Part shown: positions 43,803 through 56,326 of the stretch, piece by piece
Position numbering within the stretch: the first letter of the stretch is position 1
How the letters are laid out: every line of letters begins with the position of its first letter
Source: Prunus persica
Lineage: Eukaryota > Streptophyta > Magnoliopsida > Rosales > Rosaceae
DNA length: 64,000 nt
Direction: 5' to 3'
Assembly: GCF_000346465.2 (NCBI RefSeq)
Contig: NC_034015.1
Location: 16,725,510-16,789,509, forward strand
Program-made: the position numbers and the translations under genes
Notes under the pieces: model-generated
What the model saw: only the letters and a program-made list of their open reading frames with translations
What the model was told of the DNA's origin: nothing
Database searches by the model: none

Positions 43803-45050
43803 GGTAATTTGGGCAATTTTTTGCTTATACATTTTGTGAATTTGAATCTGTGGTGTGGGTTGTAGTGTGTATAGCTTAGTGAATGAGTTTGGCAACAGGA
43901 GCTAGCTCTCATTGTTTTTTGGGGTTTGTTAACTCAGAAAGTTTTCTAGTAATCTGGTTTAGAAATCCCTGTTTTGGTCAATATGATTAACAAAGATGTT
44001 GGGAATGGGGCACAAAGCACATTAATGAAAACTCCGAGCTAGTCTTAGGCATTTTGTTACTCATATGTAAAGGTCACTGAAACTTCCGGGCTCCTATATA
44101 GGCACTATGAGTTTAGAGTTATGTCCTGTGTTCGGAGCTGCTAATCTAGGCACTATTTGGGGCTTTATAGCCTGACATTGTTGGGGATGACCTGGAGGAT
44201 GTCAGGGAAGAATCAGAAAGAAAATCTGTGTTTTAACTTGCAAACTAATATGAGTTGGTGGTTTGTGAGGTACATCATTGGCAGTGGCCTATTAAATGAC
44301 TAATGGGCACAAATGTGCAATATTTCTATTTTAGTGTAGAATGATATTGATTGTCCTGCTGCAGCACACATAAATGTGTGCGTGGTTGTATATGCATCAG
44401 TTTTGCGGTTAACCTTGAGTATCACCTGAGTAGACTCATCATTTGTCAATGTTTTTAGGCAATCACCTTTGATAGCACTTGTTAGCATTGCACCGTTACC
44501 ACATTTTCTTTCTTGTTCAATGCAGTTATGCAACTTGAATATCTGATGGTTTATATTTTTTGGTGACTTTCCAGGGGGAGAGAAGGATGTAGAAGTTCAA
44601 CGTTCAGGTGGCAAATTGTTAAAAAATGTAGAGTAGCAAATTAGTGGTTCATTACACTGGATGTGCAATTGACATAGTCTCATAGAAGCCTACCGGAGAT
44701 CTTCATGATTCAAAGCAATCTTTAGTAGAACTGCTTTGCTTATCTTTCTTTGAGTTAGAATAATGTATTTGCGGAAGCTTTGTTTCATTTTTTTTTAAAA
44801 ACAATCAATCCTTTCAGTTACTTCATTACTTTTACAAACCAACAGTTGTAGACCTAGCATTTTGATAATAGGTTCACAGAGTTGAAGTTTATGATATGTA
44901 CTTTGCATGTTTCTCCAAACCAAAGATATGCCAACTGCCAAGAACATTTTTACAACTTGACCTTGATCCATGTCTACACCGCAAATTATAACCTGATCCA
45001 ACCTAGAGAAATGCCATCGACTTTGTAGACCTTTTCATGCTGCAGTGAGC
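43803..45050. other. 3' region of the L12 gene and intergenic DNA
   Basis: A 3' UTR is likely to about 44000. 44577-44630 (ccagggggagagaaggatgt...) could be a spliced 3' UTR exon. 44815-45050 is collinear with 47600-47760 and belongs to the B3/carrier duplication. No gene is seen. Confidence 0.45.
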
Positions 45051-45079
45051 TCAACTTTGTCCTGTTCTTGAACAATGTC

Positions 45080-46129
45080 TGCAATCTGGCAACCTTCTCG
45101 AAGTGATCACAGAACAAGGCTTTTCAGTTTGGGCATTCCCGAACGCCCACAGGGTAACAACATCTTTGAACTTTAGGCCATGATGTCGAACAAAATATCG
45201 CCAATAAAGCTTATGATATTTGCGAATTTTTGTGGTCATGAACAGCATACTGTGCTCATTATCAGCAATGTCATACTTTGTGACCCAGATGCCTTGTGTA
45301 GGATCTTCATTACCATTCAACAATGTTCTTCTGCGTCACATTTCTTCACCTCTAATGAGAACATCGCATCAGATTTTGTCAAGTGTCTGTCAAAAGGCTT
45401 GCTGCATATTTGAATCAAGTGTTGGATGCTTGGGACTGGTGGGAGATCAGGAGGGACATACTTGTGAAATCCATTGCATGAACCTAATTCTAGTTTTAGC
45501 TGTTCTTGTGTTGCAATGGCTTGTTGGGCTTGCAGGGCATATGTGGCTGCAGGTTCTTGAAATTGAATTGAGGGTTGGAAGCTTGGGAATGGTAGGATAT
45601 AACGATGAGGGACAGAGTTGTGAATTCCATAGTATGAACATAGCGCAATGGCTTCTTGGGCTTGCAGGACATGTGGAGAACAAGGTTCTTGAAATGGAAT
45701 GAAGTGATGAGGAGGCACATAGTTTCCACAGAACCAACCTAGTCCTAGCTCCTGTAGTAGTATAGGCATGCCTTGTGCTGCAATGGCTTTGTGGGCATGT
45801 AGGGCAGCAGGTTCTTGAAGGCTCGGGACTAGCGGGACAGCATAGTTTCCATAGAAGAAGGAACCTTGTTCTGGTTGTGGTTGTTCTTGCTCTTCTTGTG
45901 TTGCAGCAATGGCTTCTGTGCCTAGTAAGAATGCTTCAAATTCTTGGATTTTCAATGCTAGTTGCTCATTTTCTTCTGCATGCCCATCTTCTTCCAACTC
46001 ATCATCAGAATCCAAAAGCACGTGCTCTATGTAAGAAAGAGCTTTAGCCATGTGTTCATCATCATGATCATTAGCCATGCCTGGCCTGGAGCTGTTTCCT
46101 GAAGCCACTTTTATGGTTTCTTGTTTCAT
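45080..46129 (-). pseudogene. B3-domain gene, copy 1: intact N-terminal repeat region, frame-broken B3 domain
   Basis: Read leftwards from ATG 46129 (MKQETIKVASG), the frame is open for about 270 codons. An acidic segment (SDDELEEDGHAEENEQ) is followed by imperfect repeats of LG(S/W)(F/C)xG(N/F)xYVPP...PSLQEP with Ala/Gln-rich stretches. It then enters a plant B3 domain (KPFDRHLTKSDAMFSLEVKK) but stops at 45319-45321 after CDAEEHC. The rest of the B3 domain is in another frame (NGNEDPTQGIWVTKYDIADN ... GLKFKDVVTLWAFGNA, to about 45080). A single indel near 45325 explains this. B3 domains bind DNA in plant transcription factors; this copy would lack most of it. Confidence 0.72.
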
Positions 46130-46299
46130 GATCTTTCTCACAAGAGGAAGTCTTCTTGGGAGATTTTTTTGAAGAAATGGGAAATGGGAAATGTGAAACG
46201 GGAAGTGCTTTCTGCTTCTCCACCTGGGTTTTATAGATATCTTTCCAGAATAATTGAACCCAAATTCATTTAGCTTTGGCAATGCAATTGGAACACCCT

Positions 46300-46875
46300 C
46301 CTTACTTGGTGTCTGGACTAAAACCTGCTATAACTAACTAACTAACAAATTGGTTTTGATGCAAAAATAAATAAAATAAAGTAGAGTAAACAGTAACACC
46401 GTAAAATCCCATCCACTAAACTAGATATGAAGAGTCAAAACACTTACAAACGACACCGTTTCCGGACCTAACCATTTTCCTGAAGTTGGTGCTACAAGAA
46501 CATTTTGCAAAGGTGGTCATTTTTTAATTTGGCTATCAAGTAGTTCATAGAAGACAGGACAGGACAGGACCGGATTATAATTGTCATCAAGTTTGCTTTG
46601 CTTTGCTTTGCTTTAATTTGATAACTTCTGATCAAAAGATGAGCCAAATTATGATATATCTAGCATAGGGGAATGCTGTATGTCCACTCAACCCAGAGCT
46701 TCACCAACATTACAAATACAAAACCAGAAAGCTTCCTGTTTCAAGGGAATTTGCAATAACTATCACTTCAATGCATGTGCTCACTCACCTGTCTGTGACA
46801 TGTCTGTTTTAAATTTAGAGAATTTTTCTTCTATGTGCTTATGTTCATAACTTTTTTTCTGTCTTTTCAAAATTA
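46300..46875. other. Intergenic DNA at the B3/carrier junction of the first unit
   Basis: 46535-46830 is collinear with intron sequence of the folate carrier (50890-51150), including ttcatagaagacaggacagg and the tttgctttgctttgc run, which is expanded here. No gene is seen. Confidence 0.55.
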
Positions 46876-47620
46876 TGTTTCAGATGCCTTAAGAACCATA
46901 ATGAGAGAGGGAGAGTGGGCTGCGCTTTATAAAGATGTTCTCTCCAGTCTTTTTCAGGTATGTCATTGTTTATGAGCTCAGCATACACACATTCCTTGTG
47001 CTTGTTCGTCTGCGGTTCTGCTCCATATGTGGGTTTAATTACACAGCATTTCAACTCTACCTAGTAGTGTGTTGTAGGATTATTGAAGCAGTGTATATAC
47101 TAACATATTTCAGAAATGGGAAGCTATCTTGTCAATTCACTATTCAACTACGTTTTTATTTCATGTCTTCGACACTTGTTTTCACGGGGGAATTTTCGTT
47201 TAGTTTCTTTGTCCACTTTATGTCATCACCTGGAGAATTTGGAATTCTTGCTTTATTAAATTTACTTACTCGGGCATATTAAATTCATGAAGATATTCAT
47301 CTGTATATTCATCTGTGAGAAGTCTAAGTGTTTTTACAGCTACTGTAGTGTAGATCATCATTTGTTGAATGGTAATTTACGTCTTGTTGCGTTTTGGTCA
47401 CCTCTGTTCAAGTTTAAGAGTCTGCTAATCAGGCCTTGGATTGAGACTCATTACGCAAATTAACCAGTCTGATTACGAGGTCTTATGGTCTATTTCTTTT
47501 GGCACAGAATTCAGTTGACTGTGCAGCTTTGGGGGCATCATCTAAAATCTGATTCGATTGGTAATGAACGTCATAAGAGATCAAGTAGCTACTCTTCTAT
47601 CATATCCATTCCGAACCAAA
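46876..47620 (+). pseudogene. Remnant of a FOLT1 folate carrier gene copy
   Basis: 46883-46954 matches the carrier exon at 51199-51270 (atgccttaagaac...gtctttttc), still encoding DALRTIMREGEWAALYKDVL-like sequence. 46975-47520 follows carrier intron sequence of 52335-52840, and 47505-47545 matches the exon containing [13 protein letters not shown], after which it jumps to sequence matching 53350-53395. The exon at 51890-52010 and everything before 50890 are missing. It is dead and lies in the first duplication unit. Confidence 0.78.
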
Positions 47621-47764
47621 GGAATACCAACTGCCAGGAACATTTTTACATCTTGAACTTGATCCATATCTATATACAATACACCTCAAATCACAACTTG
47701 ATCCAACTTAGAGAAATGTCATTGACTTTGAAGACCTTTTCATGCTGCAGTCCATATCTCAACT

Positions 47765-48913
47765 CTGTCTTGGTCTTGAAGAATGTCTGAGGGTTTTAAA
47801 AAAAACGGCAGCCTTCCCGAAGTGATCACAAAACATAGCTTTCCAGTTTGGGCATTCCTGAACGCCCACAGGGTAACATCTTTGTACCATACCAGGCAAT
47901 GGCGTCGGACAAAATATTGCCAATCTGGACCAGTAAGCATATGAATTTTTTGAACTCCTGCGGTCTTGAACTGTCACACTGTACTCATTACCAGCAATGT
48001 CATACATTTTGAGCCAGATGCCTTGTATAAGATCTTCATCGCCATTCAACAATGGCCAGACATGCCTTTATACGTCACATTTCATCAGCTTTAATGCTTG
48101 TGTTGTCACATCATAGTTTGACAAGAACTTCTGAAAAGGCTTGCTGCATATTTGAATCAAGTTTCGGAGGCTTGGGACTGGTGGGAGAGCAGGAGGGACA
48201 TAGTTGCCAGTTCCATCGAATGAACCCAGGTCTAGTTCTGGTTGTTCTTGAAATTGAATTGAGCGTTGGAGACTAGGGATTGCTGGGAAATAATGAGGCA
48301 CATAGGTTCCAATTCCATGGAAAGATCCAAGTTCTAGTTGTTGTGGTAGTTGAGGCATGCCTTGTGCTGCAGCAATGGCTTCTTGGGCTTGCAGGGCATG
48401 TGAGGCTGCAGGTTCTTGAAATTGAATCGAGGGTTGGAAGCTTGGGAATGGTAGGAGATGATGATGAGGGACAAAGTTGTGAATTCCATAGTATGAACCT
48501 AGGTGATGAGGAGAACAAAGTTCGTGAAATGGAATGAAGTGACGAGGAGGTACATAGTTTCCACAGAACCAATCCAGTCCTAGTTCCTGTTGTTGTAGAG
48601 GCATGCCTTGTTGTGCTGCAATGACTTCTTGGGCATGTAGGGCAGCAGGTTCTTGAAGGCTCGGGACTCGCGGGACAGCATGGTTTCCATAGAAGAAGGA
48701 ACCTTGTTCTGGTTGTGGTTGTTCTTGTTCTTCTGCAGCAATGGCATCTGTGCCTAGTAAGAATGCTTCAAATTCTTGGATTTTCACTGCTAGTTGCTCA
48801 TTTTCTTCTGCATGCACATCTTCTTCCAACTCATCATCATAATCCAAAAGCATGTGCTCTATGTAAGCAAGAGCTTTAGCCATGTCTTCATCATCATGAT
48901 CAATAGAAGCCAT
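47765..48913 (-). pseudogene. B3-domain gene, copy 2: N-terminal repeat region intact, B3 domain with stop and frameshift
   Basis: From ATG 48913 (MASIDHDDEDMAKALAYIEH) the frame runs about 281 codons through an acidic stretch and LG(S)F.G..YVPP...P(S)LQ repeats to the start of the B3 domain (QKFLSNYDVTTQALKLMKCDV), where a TAA stop lies at 48068-48070. The frame continues beyond the stop (RHVWPLLNGDEDLIQGIWLK) to about 47965, then shifts to give YFVRRHCLVWYKDVTLWAFR. So the domain carries at least two lesions. N-terminal sequence is well conserved with copy 1. A truncated repeat-only protein may still be made. Confidence 0.7.
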
Positions 48914-48949
48914 TTTTATGGTTCCTTGTTTCACAATCTTTCTCAAAAG

Positions 48950-49535
48950 AGAAAGTCTATGGAGATTTTATTGAAGAAAAAGGGAAGTGGGAGGTGCTTT
49001 CTATTTCTCCACTTGGGTTTTATAGATATATCATATATCCCTCCAGAAAAATTGAACCCAATTTCATTTAGCTTTGGCAATGGAATTGGAACCCTCATTA
49101 CTTGGTATCTGGACTAAAATCTGTTATAACCAACCAACATGTATTAATAACCTTTTATCACAAAAATTAAAATAAAAAATTTTTTTTAAAAAAAAAAAAA
49201 CAGTAGAGTAAACACCGAGTCAAAACACTTCCAAAATGACACCGTATCCAACCTTCCACTTGAAACGACGCCGTCTTTCGCATCTGACAGCACTCAAGAC
49301 AAGACTCAGAGGCAAAGCCCACCTCGTTATTCGGTAGTCGTTCGTTATATAACGCCGTCGTTTTAGGATTTCAAATCGAAACCGCCAGGTCTTGTACCTG
49401 TAAGCGATTGCAGAGAAAAGCCTGCTGCTTTCAGAACCCAAGCTGCAGAGCACAAGGCAACAGTGGTGGTTTAAGACCTGCCGGCTGCCGCTGTAGTCGG
49501 AACTACCAAGCTTTTGAATCTGCCGTGAAATTCAA
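48950..49535. promoter_or_regulatory. Divergent region between B3 copy 2 and the folate carrier
   Basis: 48914-49120 is collinear with 46130-46330 beside B3 copy 1. Poly-A/T tracts lie at 49170-49201. The folate carrier leader probably begins around 49300-49400. No TATA box stands out. Confidence 0.45.
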
Positions 49536-51362
49536 ATGTCGTCGGCGTCGCAGTGGCAGTGGGAAACTGCCACCGCCGGCGCCATCGCCGGGTTCGCCAC
49601 TGTCGCGGCGATGCATCCTCTAGACGTTGTCCGTACGAGATTTCAAGTCCACGATGGTCGAGTCTCCAATCTTCCAACTTACAAGAACACGGCTCACGCC
49701 ATTTTCACCATTGCTCGATTGGAGGTATATACATATATCCTCGGTTCACCTTGTCAAAACCCACCTTAGGGTTTTTGTTGTTGATGATGATTTGGTTCAC
49801 ATTGCTTTGTCTTGCAGGGCTTGGGAGGACTCTATGCAGGCTTTTCTCCTGCTGTTCTTGGTTCCACTGTTTCATGGGGCTTATATTTCTTCTTGTAAGT
49901 AACAATGTATGGGCTTTTAGAATATATGCCTTCAGCTCCAGTGTAAATTGAATTTTTTTACTTGATGAATGTTCCTGCCACGCATACCAATGGATTCTAT
50001 CTTCGCAATGCAGTTGTAATTGGTTTTTTTTCATTTGGATTTTTGTGTTTTTTGTTTTTTCGTTCTTGTTTGCTGAAAGATGTTACGAATTAAACAAAAT
50101 CTCTGTATTATGTAGCTATGGAAGAGCGAAACAAAGGTATTCTAAAAACAGGGATGAGCAGCTGAGCCCTGGTCTTCATCTCGCTTCTGCAGCAGAAGCT
50201 GGTGCTTTGGTGAGTATTCTGCAAACGTTGATTGAAAAGACATTAATGGAATTTTTTTTTCTTCTGAAACTGTTATCTGATCCTGGTGGTTGTTTTTATT
50301 TGCATATGGCACACACATGATTCCCGCACTCTGCATCCTTAGGTATCCAATTTTTTGTGCTTTGAAATCAAGACACTTGTTGAAACTTTTAACGAAAATA
50401 TCTGGTTAGTTAAAAGAATCCTTGAATATACCAGACTCCCAGTTGGAGTTTAGCACCTTCCTGAATAAGAACATTGTTCCGAAGGTGGTCATTTTGTTCT
50501 TTTGGCTTGGTGCAATGATTTACAAGTGTTTAGAGGAATATAACTCCATTTTCTGTTCCCTTCTAATATTTTTAGAAGGTAGGCAGGATTTTAGCACATG
50601 GTTACCTATAGATGATAGCAAACTTGTGATTTTGTCAGGTTTCTTTGTGCACAAATCCTATTTGGCTTGTAAAAACAAGATTGCAGCTTCAGACTCCTCT
50701 TCATCAAACTCAACCATATTCTGGGTTTTATGGTCTGCTCCATATCTTACTTAAACTTGATAGTGATGCCTGCAATTAGTTTTTTTCATGCTAAATATTA
50801 CTTATTTGTTTATTTATTTAGTTTGTGGTGAAGATAAACTACCCCTGATGTAGACTTCCAGAATTTGACTCTTTTATAAGATTGGTTTGCTTGGCTATCA
50901 AGTAGTTCATAGAAGATAGGACAGAATTATAATTGTCATGAAGTTTGCTTTGCTTTAATTATATCTTTTTATCAGAAAGCCAATAAAGATATCAAGCATA
51001 CATGTTCAGTCAACCCCAAACTTCACCACCGTTACAAATACCAAACTAGAAAACTTCCTGGTTCCAGGGATTTTGCAAAAGCTATCACTTAAATGCATTT
51101 GCTCAATCACCATTGACGTGTCTATTTCAGAGAATTTTTCTTCTATGTCCTTATGTTCATAACTTGTTTTTTCTTTTTATTTTTAATCATATTTCAGATG
51201 CCTTAAGAACTATAGTGAGAGAGGAAGGGTGGGCTGCGCTTTATAAAGGTCTTCTTCCCAGTCTTTTTCTGGTATGTTGTTGTCTATGAGCTTTTTCTAT
51301 GGTGGTCTGCCTTTGTTTTCTCGCACAGATGTACAGTATAATATTTAAAGATTAGAAAATAA

Positions 51363-51408
<46 letters not shown>

Positions 51409-53624
51409 GAAACAATCAATATGGGTATCACTTTATCCGCAACTAACAACAAAAATGTTTGGTTTTCCTTAATCATTTATAAGAGTTGTACAGAGGAGTT
51501 GGGGTTCACTGTGTTTTCTTCCCATGGACACTTAAGAGCCTCTGTTTACAGCTTCTAACCATCACTAAAAGAATACCATGTTCATGATTTGTGATGTTAT
51601 TCAAAGATTTTGGCACTTAGAGTTTATCCATGTAAAAGGAAACTGAAGAAAATTGCGAAAAAATTGTAGTGGGAAAATAAGGCGGGGTGTCTTACATATC
51701 TGATGATATACACTGCTGAGTGGCGAGATGGAAATGCTTCTGGAGATTATTGTGTACTTCTACACTTAATTGCATTTGAAGATTATAAGTGCATTATAGC
51801 ATACACATGTATCACTCATGCCAAAAATCTGTTTAGTCTTTCATGCTTCACAACTTTGCAGCTTACAGATCTTCGTGTTGTTTCAGCAGGTATCTCATGG
51901 TGCTATTCAATTCACAGCATATGAAGAACTCCGTAAAGTAGTTGTTGACTTCAAGTCTAAAAAAAGGAGAAGGCATTCTGGAAGTGCTGATTCAGTGTTG
52001 GTATTTCTCTGTTCATGCAGCTAATGTTCTGTAGTAATGGACCTATTTTAATCCATAGATCTACTTGTTCTGGAATTGTTACTTTACATTCCCATTTCAC
52101 ATATAGTTCAATACAGAGGTCCCTTTTGGTAGTTGGTAAATTTATTTTCTAGTCAATTGTCTAGTATTTACTGCACCAAATGAAGAATCCCAGGTTGGTG
52201 CGGAAATGTGATTTGGTAATTGGTGTACAAATTTTTGTATATGTACGTATGGGCTTGTAGATGTTTGGCAATAACATGAATCAGATTATAGTACGTCTCT
52301 TCTGCTCATTATGCCTGTTTTTTGTTCATGATTGAGGAAAACACATACATTCCTTGTGCCTGATCATCTACTACATATATGGGGTTAATAACACAGCATG
52401 TTAACTCTACCTAGTGGTGAGGTGTAGGATTATTATAGAAGCGCATATACTATATATTTTACTAATGGGAATCTATCTTATCAATTCACTGTCATTTTAA
52501 TTTCTTTTCTTCTACACTTACTTTCATGGGGGAACTGTCATTTAGTTTTTTTGTCCACTTTATTTTACCCGAAGAATATGGGAAACCTTCGCTTTATTGA
52601 ATTTACTAATGGGAGGATATCAAATTCATGAAGATGCATCTGGGAGAAGTCTAGGTGTTTACACAGCTACTATAATGTAGATCATCTTTTGTTGTATGGT
52701 AATCTTGTTGCTCTTTGGTTCCATCTGTTCAAGTTTAAGGGTGTGCAAATCAGGTCTTGGATTGAGCTCATTAGGCAAATTAACCAGCCTGGTTACGAGG
52801 TCTTATTGGCTATTGTTTTTTGCACAGAATTCAGTTGACTATGCAGCTTTGGGGGCATCATCTAAAGTTGCTGCCATTCTTCTATCTTATCCATTCCAGG
52901 CATGCATAAATATATATTTTTGGCATTGATGTAAAATTCTTCTAGATGTTCATTTCATTTGTAGATTACTACTTGTGTGGTTGTGATGACTTTTTTCTTT
53001 CTTTTCATTTTTCAGGTGATGCGATCTCGATTGCAGGTATATCCATAATGTTTTCTCTATATATCGTCTCAATATATAGAAGTTTCCCCAGTCTGAAACA
53101 GTCCGAGCTTTTATTACTAAAACCCTTCAGCATAACTTTTGAAGTTGCCGTTTGTGCTTATACATGTTTATGGATTGCTCGTATTCCTTATTAATGAGAT
53201 TTTTCTCATTTTGTCAGCAACGACCTAGCAGTGAAGGAATTCCAAGATATATGGATAGCTGGCATGTGATAAGGGAAACTGTACGGTAAGTATGAAATTT
53301 AGCTTTCATATGATGCAAATATCTGGAAATAATTTCTTTATGCAAATCTCTATCTGATTCGATTGGTAATGAATGTTACAAGAGATCAGGTAGCTAGATG
53401 GCCTTTCCTTCCATGATATTTATCCCCTTCGATTTTTTTTTTTTTTTCTTGTCTTAGGATGCTAACCTTTCCTTCTTTGTTGGGGCTGTAGGTTTGAGGG
53501 CGTTAGAGGTTTCTACAAGGGAATCACCCCAAATCTTCTGAAAAATGTTCCTGCTGCTTCAATAACATTTATTGTATACGAAAATGTACTGAAATTTCTA
53601 AAATTTGCTAGAACGAATGAGTAA
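49536..53624 (+). CDS. FOLT1: Folate transporter 1 (mitochondrial carrier family, chloroplast FOLT1 type)
   Basis: Multi-exon gene; exon 1 is 49536-49724 (63 codons) and the stop is at 53622-53624. Three carrier repeats show the motifs [16 protein letters not shown] and PFQVMRSR, each starting the second half of a two-helix repeat. Linking segments include [37 protein letters not shown] and [19 protein letters not shown]. These match Arabidopsis FOLT1 (At5g66380), a chloroplast-envelope folate carrier, as I remember it. There is no N-terminal extension, as is normal for the family. The reading frame is conserved across all recognisable exons, unlike the upstream remnant. A (TC)n microsatellite lies in an intron. 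Confidence 0.9.
51367..51404. repeat. (TC)n microsatellite in a FOLT1 intron
   Basis: About 18-19 perfect TC dinucleotides. Confidence 0.95.
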
Positions 53625-53790
53625 GGTCTTCTTTTGATCCTCAATTTTGAGCACTCGTTCTAGCTACAACAACAACATTATTTGAGGTTGGAAATGTGGT
53701 AATAAAATGTGTTGAAAGGTATATTCAACAAAGCATTAAGTTGTGAAAAAAAGGAAATACAAAACTCATTCAAAGTGGAGGAAAGTCTTA

Positions 53791-55265
53791 TTATGTCGAA
53801 AATTTGCGCAGGAAGGAAAGAATTTCGTCTGAGACTTCTTGAGCCTTCTCTTGCTGGATAAAATGGTGGCCATCTAAAATCACGACTTCCAGGTCTGGCA
53901 CAAGACTCTTGAGAACACTTCCTTTCACATATTCCCTTGTGCCCAGAATTTCAAAGCCAATGTCTTTGTCACCTACAATCAACTTTGCTGGAACAGTTAT
54001 CTTTGATCCTTGCCATGGTCCCATGAGCTCCCAGTACCTGTTTCCGATTTTCAAAATTAACAGATGTAAAAGATTAGCCAACTTACATCAATAAAGCTCC
54101 TGAAAACAAGACAAATCAAATTGGGATTTTCTTAAAATTCAAAAGCCATTTGAATATTCTTTGCGGTTGACTTGTCAATTAAGCTAGCTAACAACCCACC
54201 CCACCACCAAATCAAACCGCGTACAAAAATTTGTGCAGGTAAACCATAAATTCTTCAATTTGTTAAAGTTGATATGATATGATATGATCCTATTTCTACC
54301 TTTTTTATGAGCCAAAACCCAAATAAAATTGGGGGAATTTTGGGTTGTTAGTTGGTGTGTCTACAGACTCTATACTTACTGCTCAATTGTACGAAAATAA
54401 TTGAGGGCACCAGTGAAGCCAGATTCTTCAAACTTTTCAGCATAGACTTGGAGGTCCTCCTCAGAAATCCATGGTGGCAACACAGCTGGTGTCTCCAAAT
54501 AATCAATGATCTCCATTCCAGGAGGAGCTACCAAATAATCTGTCTTGTTGTACAGCAAGAATTTCTTCATCACTGTCAAATAATCATATCTTGCAAACGA
54601 CTTTTCTGCTCTTCCTGGTTGCTACCACCATACACAAATTACAAATACAATTACACAAACACATAACACAATTGCTAACTTGAAGAACATGTTCATGTCT
54701 TGACTAAAAAAGAACCTGAAACTGATAAACATAACACCCGTCACCGAAAATTCGCCTCGCAGATTCAGAATCCCTGGTGCTGGAAGATCTTTCGAAGTAT
54801 GGAGCAGAAAGTGCAATCAGCGCCTTGACTCTGTCAGGCCTGAACAGGCTCAGATGCCAAGCTGCAATGGCTCCAAAGTCATGTCCCACTATAAATGCCT
54901 TTCAAATAAGAGAGACAAACAATCAAAACAGTCACTATAAAATAAAACACAGAAGAAGAAAACAGGAAAGAAAGAAAAAAAACCTTTTGTTCACCAAAAT
55001 GATCAAGAATGCCAACAAGGTCTCCAACAAGGTGTTGAATAGAGTAGGAGGTAGGACTCAGAGGAGAGTCAGTATCACCATAGCCTCTCATATCAGGAGC
55101 AACAACATGGTAGCCATGCTTAGCCAAGTAACCAATCTGGTGGCGCCACGAATACCATATTTCTGGGAAGCCATGGAGGAGAAGCACAAGAGGGCCTGTC
55201 CCTTGCTCTGCTATGTGCATCCATATCCCATTTGTCTTGATCCTTTGGTGAGTCACCTCATTCAT
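53791..55265 (-). CDS. Soluble epoxide hydrolase, copy 1 (about 315 aa)
   Basis: Four exons, with exon 1 at 54984-55265 (94 codons, ATG 55265) and the stop at 53791-53793. Alpha/beta-hydrolase fold: [13 protein letters not shown] carries the oxyanion-hole HGxP motif, [13 protein letters not shown] carries the nucleophile Asp, VGDKDIGFE the charge-relay Asp and DGHHFIQQE the catalytic His. Lid-domain tyrosines appear in YVYQFQ and [11 protein letters not shown]. It opens fatty-acid or other epoxides to diols, as in cutin and defence lipid metabolism. The residue after the nucleophile is Phe, where most family members and copy 2 have Trp. It converges on FOLT1, ending 167 bp from that gene's stop. 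Confidence 0.92.
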
Positions 55266-56326
55266 ATTCTCTTCTCTTCAAGTCTCAGAAAATAAAATAA
55301 AAATAAAACCAACTGGTGTGCTTAATGGTGTGACTGGACTGGCCTTTTATAGCTCAATTATATATGTGTAATTAATATGTGGAAAATGATTTGGCAACTC
55401 TCTGAATTTCATACGGTCAAAGATGAGAACTTTGAAGCAGACCAAAGGTGAGAGTAACGTATCAAATTCTCCAAAGCTAGTCATGGTGCAGAAAGGTACA
55501 ATTTTCTTGACCTGATTGCTATTCTTATTTGCTGGATGGTCTCAATTAACTTTTATTGGTCTTCTCAATTTCTTAGTTTTCATGTATTTGTTGACAATTC
55601 CCGTGGTTCCACAGGAAACTAAATATCAGTGCTTGACAGTCTCCTCTTGATCATTTTCCTGGAAACTACCATCTACCATTATTTTTATTTTCTTCTTCTT
55701 TTTTGGTGTATAAAATTGTTTTATGGCTGCGTGCTTATATGGTTTTGTATGTTATTATTGCAACCCATCTTGTGTTATATCGTGGAAATGCGACATCGGC
55801 GTTTGGTCATAGAGTAAACTAATTGTAAAAAAAACAAAATTGTGTAGGTGTAGAATTATCTTTCAGAAGTTTTTAGTATTGTAAGTACAAATTAACAGAA
55901 GGATTTGGTTGTATTGAACTGCAACCAAGAAATATAAACCATTTGCTTTGTGTCAATCTATGAAGTTTTTCGCTTCTGTTATGGAACAAGGCCTATACCC
56001 TTCCCCAAATCAACAAGTTTGAATGCAGCCACCTTACAATTAACAAAATCTTTGGTTATGTTCATGTCACTGATAAATTTAAAAATTTCCAAAACTTATT
56101 TCACAAACCAGGTGGTAGTTAATTTGGCATGTCAAAGAGGCCATTACATTAGGTTATAAACAGAATTTCTAAATGCCTTAAGAAGAAGAAAGAACAAACA
56201 CAAAGCACAGAAAATTATCCAACCCTGATACAGAACAAAGAAAAGGATGGTTTTAATTGAACCCCATATTGGTTCAATGTACCCCACAAACCATTTGGGA
56301 TTTATTCAGAAGCACACTAAACAATT
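55266..56326. other. Intergenic DNA between the two epoxide hydrolases
   Basis: Upstream region of copy 1 (a ttttatagc TATA-like sequence near 55345 on the plus strand) and 3' region of copy 2. No gene is seen. Confidence 0.5.

Noticed and set aside
43311..43912. Two long minus-strand frames opposite the L12 gene
   Set aside because: Antisense shadows of a GC-richer coding exon; the plus strand encodes a clear L7/L12 protein.
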